A model generated the notes under the pieces. The model was not told where the DNA came from. It saw only the letters and a list, made by a program, of their open reading frames with translations, and searched no databases. From Marsupella aquatica (lineage: Eukaryota > Marchantiophyta), in contig OZ316895.1 in NCBI GenBank assembly GCA_973895155.1, forward strand, positions 11,470,001 through 11,534,000: DNA of 64,000 nt, written 5' to 3'. This document shows positions 58,801-64,000 of the stretch, piece after piece (positions within the stretch are counted from its first letter, which is position 1; the number at the start of each line of letters is the position of its first letter). The translations under genes and the position numbers were made by a program.

Positions 58801-60044
58801 CAAGAAAACAAATCAAAGGGATCATGGGCAAAACATGCAAGTCGTCGCCGCACCCCGTTTCCCAGTAAACCAGTTGCAGCGGAAGAAAAAGTAGAGGAAG
58901 CCATTGACTTGCCTGCTCCACCAGTAGAGGTCCCATTTGAGAACATGAAGAATTCAACACCTTTTGAGAGTGTCATGGCATACTGGTTGGAAAATCCTGA
59001 CCCGGCTGATAAGCTTAGTGCATCTCATTTTAGGAGAATTCTGGAGTGTTCTTGCGGTGGCTTGGAAAGCTTTGGCGGAATCCAGTTCATCCGCATATCA
59101 ATCACCGGTGAATCTTTCATGGTCCATCAAGTTAGTACCTCACGTCTCCCCAATCTTTTTTGTCACCCCTCTTCGCATGCTGTATGCTTTATCCATGATT
59201 GGAATATGCGAGATTTTATTTTGTTTCTGACAAAATGGGGTTGACTTGGTGTATTTCAAGCATTTTTTACATGATCTGTCTAGTATAACTTTTTGCTTCG
59301 TGAGCTTTGCACGCCAAACCAAGGGAACCTTCGAACGTTCTCTGCGCAGTAGCAAATTAAAAGTAACAGGGACAGTTTTGACCCGTTGCCCATCAGCAGG
59401 ATAAACAGTTAAAGAATATGTTCAGTATAGAACGGTTTTTGTTTTCAGAGCGTTGCACAATGAGCCAAGATCACTTTTGTTCAATCAACACTACCAACCG
59501 GGCAATCATGGGTTTGCTTGCACCTCTAATGGCTGTGCATATTTGTTTTCTCGTTGTGGTTCAGATTAGGAAGATGGTTGCAACGGCAGTTGCAATTGCG
59601 AGAGGAGTACTTCCTTCTGACATAATACCGCTTTCCTTGTCCCGTCATGCTAGAATAGTTCTCCCTATAGCACCGTCAGATGGCCTTGTGTTGGCGAAGA
59701 ATTCATTCTATCCTTTCCGACAGCTGGTTGCCCCTTTCCATGAACGACAGTTCCTCGGGAGTGATGTGGGTGTGTCAAGGTTAAAGGAGCTGCCCAAACT
59801 GGAATTAACAAAACACATGGCTGAGAAAGTCGACCTCTTTTGGCGTGCTAAACTCCTACCTGAGCTTGCCCCTCAACTAGATGGATCGTTGCCGGTGTGG
59901 AGTGTATGGCTAGAAAATCTTTCTGAAGGAGCCATTTGTGAATCTGAAATAGATAGGGTGCGGAGTAGTTATAGTAATTGGAGGGAGCAGAGTCAATTGA
60001 AGATGGAGGCAGCTGCTGAAGCCGGCGTGTCAGATATTCTGTAA
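55806..60044 (+). CDS. tRNA pseudouridine synthase, TruA/Pus1 family, organelle-type N-terminus
   Basis: Eight exons read as 55806-56058, 56632-56925, 57218-57253, 57619-57731, 57973-58121, 58351-58516, 58756-59130 and 59565-60044, with consistent phases, giving 621 residues. Exon 3 has only 36 bp (GLQMMRGPEAAN). The catalytic motif SRTDKGVHS is split between exons 4 and 5, with Asp230 as the nucleophile. Other family blocks are IGYVGTAFRG (174-183), TIEYQLERAIYKAGGI, RTYQYLLPA, FAFHNYTIR, and RISITGESFMVHQIRKM with the usual RKM helix. The enzyme converts uridine to pseudouridine in tRNA. The first 165 residues are Ser/Arg-rich and unlike the fold, so plastid or mitochondrial targeting is likely but unproven. 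The ATG at 55806 is the first in frame. The acceptor of exon 6 is the least certain border. Confidence 0.88.
56276..56291 (+). promoter_or_regulatory. Telo-box pair in first intron of the pseudouridine synthase gene
   Basis: AGGGTTTAGGGTTTAG lies about 220 bp after exon 1. Such boxes are common near the 5' ends of plant translation-related genes. A regulatory role is inferred only. Confidence 0.4.
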
Positions 60045-63000
60045 ATTACAATGCCTAAAGACATGAATCAGGGAAATGGCGTCTAGAATGGTTATTATTG
60101 GTTCAGAAGGAAAAATTTACTAATCTGAAATCACTGCTACATTGGTCAGACTCACTCGTTGGCTCTTGAATTGAAGTTGACGTCCGGGACACAGGGTTTG
60201 GGTTTCACATGGACGATGTTAGGGGCATCTTCAGCTCAGTTTTCCGCGCACAAAGGTCTGATGGTGTCCGGTTCCTCTAGGTCTCTGCTAACGTTGCGAA
60301 GAATACTTTTAAGGTGTAACTTCACCCGAGGTTGCAAGCACTAACTTATTGTTATACTATATGCTTACTTGACACTGAAAATGTGTGAAAACACCTCTCC
60401 AGTCATGCAAATTAGTTGGTTTTTGAGACAGGTGGCTCTGATGCAATGGCTTATGGGAAGTGGGCTGAGCCAGACCCTCGTGAGATCATACCGAAAATCA
60501 TGTATGTAACTTCTGGCGCCTCCGGGCAGGCTTGAATGCAATCCAGCGCACCGACCACACTGCGACGTTAAGTATGCACTGCCCGAGATTATCCCTTAAC
60601 TAATCGAAAACTATAATTTGACAAATTTTGTCCTGTTAAGTAAAGAAATGAAGCAATTGGCGATATGAAGTTAGCTTCAAGATATCGGTGCTTTTGGAAG
60701 GGTTAGAGAAATATAACGTGCACTATAACTCGAGTAATTTTACAACACAAACGATTTCGTACATCCGAGGCTGTATGTCTTCTACAACGGTTGTACTATA
60801 CGATTTGGAGTTTTGGTAGCCATTGTGGCTCTTGCTACAACTATGGTCCGTGCAAGTATGTCATTGAACGTTAGCTGTCGGTTGCCATGACTTCTGTCCT
60901 TGGACACATACCATTGTACGATTGTACCTTTCTGCTCTTAGTCCAACAGTCTCAGCTCCTACCAGTACTGGCGTGAGTTAGCTCCTCTAACCAAAGCTCA
61001 CGGAACTCTACTGGTACTTCTTAATTGCAGAGTGTAGATCCTTGCAGAGGTACTTTGTAGGAAGTTAAAATCTACATTGTTGGTGTGCATTCTACAGTAG
61101 GAATCGCGTTGCTCCAAAAATGATGATTGCCCAGAACTGGCGAGCTTAAGTACACAATCCAACCAGGCAATCCAACTGAGCCACTACACAGCAACAAAAA
61201 CACATCGAACCAGACAATGTATTTAATTACATTGTTTGTCCAATAGGCAAGGTGATGTCAGCGATGATTTCGGTGTGAGATAGTCCACTCGGTTCAGGAT
61301 TTACATTGGCCTGTTCGATGTTCTCGGGCAACAACTGAAAAGGTGGAGAACAACGCTCACCCACGTTCGAAATTCCTCGAACTATGCAGCAACGCAGATA
61401 ACTGTAAAGCGATGGCTATGGGTGACCTCTTCCATGACAAGAGTGCCCTGGTTGTTTTATATGATTCCCAGGAAGGAGGCCTGAAGTACGAAGCAGCTGA
61501 CATCAATAATGCCCGTCTTCAAACGCCCACGGGAAGACTAGGGAAGAAGTGTAACAAACCATGTTGATACTGTTGCTGTCCGGGCTGGCGGCTCTGGCGA
61601 GCTCCGGTAGCAGCTCACGCCGGCCGTGAAATTCCCAAGAGAGAAACTTCCAAGAAAACTCGCCATCCCGCCCATGATCAGCTTGTGGAGCTGTAACGTT
61701 CTCCTGGTGTGTCGAACGCTATGTCCAGCATTCGGTGTCCGATCACTCTTAATGAGGATGAAGAGAGTTGGAGAACTTGGTAAGCGTAAGAGAAATGAAC
61801 CGATTGGATGCAACACCATCAGTGACCTCCTCCCCAAAGATCATACTCCCCAGAAAAATTAATCGACTAGTCTACAACGGGACGGCTTCTCAAGAGCCCA
61901 ATGGCCCCGTGAATGGTATGAAACGTATGGTTCCTTCTCAATGTATGACCGGATGACCTGCTCATGCTGGGTACAACAAAACGACTAATACTCATGCCCA
62001 CCTTCTTCGTCCAACTGTTTTAAGGTTGGTGGGTACCTACATGATTAGTTTTGTCAAAGACAAGGGATCACACAGTAAGCTGTTAAACAATTCAAAACCA
62101 GTTAGCCTCGTTCACCAGCAATATTGCCCTCACAGTCCATAATCACAAGGCTTTCTGGATCACAAGGCAAGGGGCTCTGAATGAACCGAACTCAGTACTG
62201 ACGCACTTCGTCAGAATTATTCGGCAAACAAATTGGAGCGTGAAATTTTTAGTCTGCCAAACGAAATGTTTTAAACATAGTGAGGTAATCCATTAAACTA
62301 ATGATCCTGTAACTCACAAGTTAAAAAGCGTGAGACTTCAAGAAGAAACCTAAGAACTAAAGATAATAAGTTAGCTTCCTAACGACCGATGGAGACAACC
62401 TGTTTACCAAGCGTGCTAATAGAGCTTGACATGGCTCGAGAAAATATACATATGCAGAAGACCCTATGGTCAGTAACAGAAAGGTTTACGTAAAACCCCT
62501 GGATCGGCTACAGATTGGACCTATTCAAAATAAGTAAGGAAAAGATAGGAAAAAAGGTTGCTTGTATCATCACCAGTGCCATGATTCACAACGAAAGAGT
62601 TATATGCCTTGATGCAGAACTGAGTAAAAAATCGGAATTTTGACTAACCCCAAACTTGGGTATCGGACAAAGTGTACATCCTCGGCAAGATGCCAGGGTA
62701 CTTGACCAGCCAAGAAACCCTAAACCCTCAGCTATCCTCTTGACAAAACAGCTCCCACAATCTTCTCAAAGCTACCACTGTCAAGGAGCTACTGCCTTTG
62801 ATTATGACAAGACTTGTGGCATGCATTACAGCCTCTAAATTCAGGTCGGAACGGAGGAACACGACCGACCTGACAATAATAGATTGGGCCCCTTCCAACG
62901 CTAGCACCCGCAGGCATGGCCAAGGTATCATCAAAAGGACCAGCTGTTCTTCGGGGCAACTTTCGGTTCACTCTTATCAGGTGCCCCGAAATTCCAATCT

Positions 63001-63123
63001 CAAAAAAGAATTCGAATTCCTCAAAACCGCGGCAGGTCATCGTGTTAAGCCTGATACATCAAAGGAGAGAAAGGATACATGAAAGCCCTTAGCGTGTTTC
63101 CTCTGCAGCTGCAAGCGGCATTT
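60045..63123. other. Convergent intergenic region, no gene seen
   Basis: It lies between the stop of the pseudouridine synthase and the stop of the minus-strand WRC gene, so both 3' UTRs must be here. Frames at 61343-61567 and 61626-61862 (+) and 62789-63040 (-) show no domain. AAACCCTAAACCCT occurs at 62715-62728. Confidence 0.5.
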
Positions 63124-64000
63124 TCAAAGCACAGACAGTTTGGCTGTCTTATGCCGCCTTCTGAGCTTTGTTGGGACATGCTGCTCAGAGGGAAAAGACG
63201 GTTCCACGGATGCTGCTGAGTCAGACGTATGAGGACTGACCAGTGATTCATCTGACTTTTTCTTTTCTGATTCCTTCTTTTGTTGGTTGTTTTTGCCCAT
63301 TTTCTTCGCCCGGGCCTTGTTCAGATGATGTTGACACAGGGAGAAACCCTCAACCACTCTCAAAGGACATCGCCAGTTGTGCCCATCAGTTCTACCGCAT
63401 AGTTTTTTAACTTGCCCATTAGTAGCCTCATCCTTCTCAGCGATCTGAGCTAGTCCTTTGTATTTCCATCCCTTGGGGAAAATGTCTTCACCAGTCGATT
63501 TCTGCTGGGCACTAGTTTCTACCTTTTGCGTCTTAGCCCTATCCCGTTTCCTATCACCAACATCGGTCCCGGCCTCCTGAGATTTTTCCCTCTGCTTTTT
63601 CCTGTCATCAACAGCATTCACGACTTTCTCTACCTTCGTCTTCAGCTTATTCCTATCATCAACATCCTCCTCTAATCCCTCCGATTCTGCCTTCATTTGA
63701 TTCCTCTCACAATCATCAGTCATCTCCTTGTCTGGCTTCAACCCCGGATTCTCTTCAGTCACATTAGCATCGTCCTTTTTCACGTTACCATTGTCAGTGA
63801 CTACATAAGCTGACTCTGCTCTCATATTATGCCTCTCACATGTACCTTGATCCTGAGGTGTCCTCAAGATTTTCAACCTGCGTCTGTTGCCGTCACTACC
63901 ACCATTAACTTCAGTAGTCACTGCTTTCTGTGTATTCTGGTCTGCCCTGCAACCACCAACAGCTGTCGAGGGCTGATCCTTCGACTCAGACTCCCAAGGT
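63124..64000 (-). CDS. WRC-domain protein, 3' part, truncated by window edge
   Basis: The minus-strand frame is open from the right edge to a stop at 63124, about 291 residues. The start lies outside the window. Near the C-terminus (about 63325-63402) is a WRC zinc motif, LCGRTDGHNWRCPLR followed by SLCQHHL, with spacing C-x9-C-x10-C-x2-H. It is preceded by FPKGWKYKGLAQIAEKDEA. N-terminal to it the protein is highly charged and built from about five short repeats (CERHNMRAES, CERNQMKAES, DDRNKLKTKVEK, DDRKKQREKSQE, GDRKRDRAKTQK). The tail is Lys-rich (RAKKMGKNNQQKKESEKKK). WRC motifs are plant-specific and occur in growth-regulating factors and in other nuclear proteins. No QLQ domain is visible, so a growth-regulating factor is not supported. 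Nuclear DNA or protein binding is inferred. Confidence 0.8.
   Translation of the reverse strand, partial: PWESESKDQPSTAVGGCRADQNTQKAVTTEVNGGSDGNRRRLKILRTPQDQGTCERHNMRAESAYVVTDNGNVKKDDANVTEENPGLKPDKEMTDDCERNQMKAESEGLEEDVDDRNKLKTKVEKVVNAVDDRKKQREKSQEAGTDVGDRKRDRAKTQKVETSAQQKSTGEDIFPKGWKYKGLAQIAEKDEATNGQVKKLCGRTDGHNWRCPLRVVEGFSLCQHHLNKARAKKMGKNNQQKKESEKKKSDESLVSPHTSDSAASVEPSFPSEQHVPTKLRRRHKTAKLSVL

Overview
The window is nuclear DNA from a land plant. The evidence is plant-type split genes (GT-AG introns of about 110 to 910 bp), a WRC domain (a plant-specific zinc motif), an outer-chloroplast-membrane kinase of the KOC1 type, plant telomere-type AAACCCT/TTTAGGG boxes, and remains of MULE, hAT, Tourist-like, Copia-like and Helitron-like elements. 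The wide gene spacing and many old transposon fragments would suit a bryophyte, lycophyte or other seed-free plant, but the sequence does not settle this.

Only about five real genes are visible in 64 kb. (1) 9696-13938 (+): four-exon KOC1-like kinase with KEG-type repeats and a C-terminal membrane anchor. (2) 16491-16835 (-): small Lys-rich, probably nuclear or nucleolar protein with four telomere-type heptamers upstream. (3) 26363-28485 (-): two-exon F-box/kelch-repeat protein close to Arabidopsis At1g67480. (4) 55806-60044 (+): eight-exon TruA/Pus1-type tRNA pseudouridine synthase with an N-terminal extension. (5) 63124-64000 (-): 3' part of a WRC-domain protein that runs off the right edge. 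Genes 4 and 5 are convergent. I assembled the exons by joining frames at GT-AG borders so that conserved motifs are restored, including a 92-bp and a 36-bp exon that are easy to miss.

The rest is repeat-derived. 1-8400: broken MULE transposase (2247-3026, minus, two in-frame stops), short tandem repeats, and an inverted pair of sequences that may bound an element at 6282-8225, with a Copia-like solo LTR inside. 13900-26360: intergenic DNA with a 100-bp tandem duplication, dispersed repeats and a second solo LTR. 28500-31100: probable long 5' leader of the F-box gene. 31100-45300: gene-poor, with a third solo LTR, a Tourist-like MITE (42496-43049) and several short duplications. 45335-47012: decayed hAT transposase, with three copies of a 12-bp palindrome and then a C-rich/G-rich block beyond its 5' side. 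48300-55400: second Tourist-like MITE (50069-50430), a tRNA-like sequence, a fourth solo LTR, and a probable Helitron end at 55381 followed inward by a three-subunit minisatellite.

The functional genes are unrelated housekeeping or regulatory loci and do not form an operon or cluster. I see no convincing new biological system. The best leads are the compound Helitron-end minisatellite, the palindromes beside the hAT relic, the MITE pair, and the kinase with non-canonical catalytic residues.
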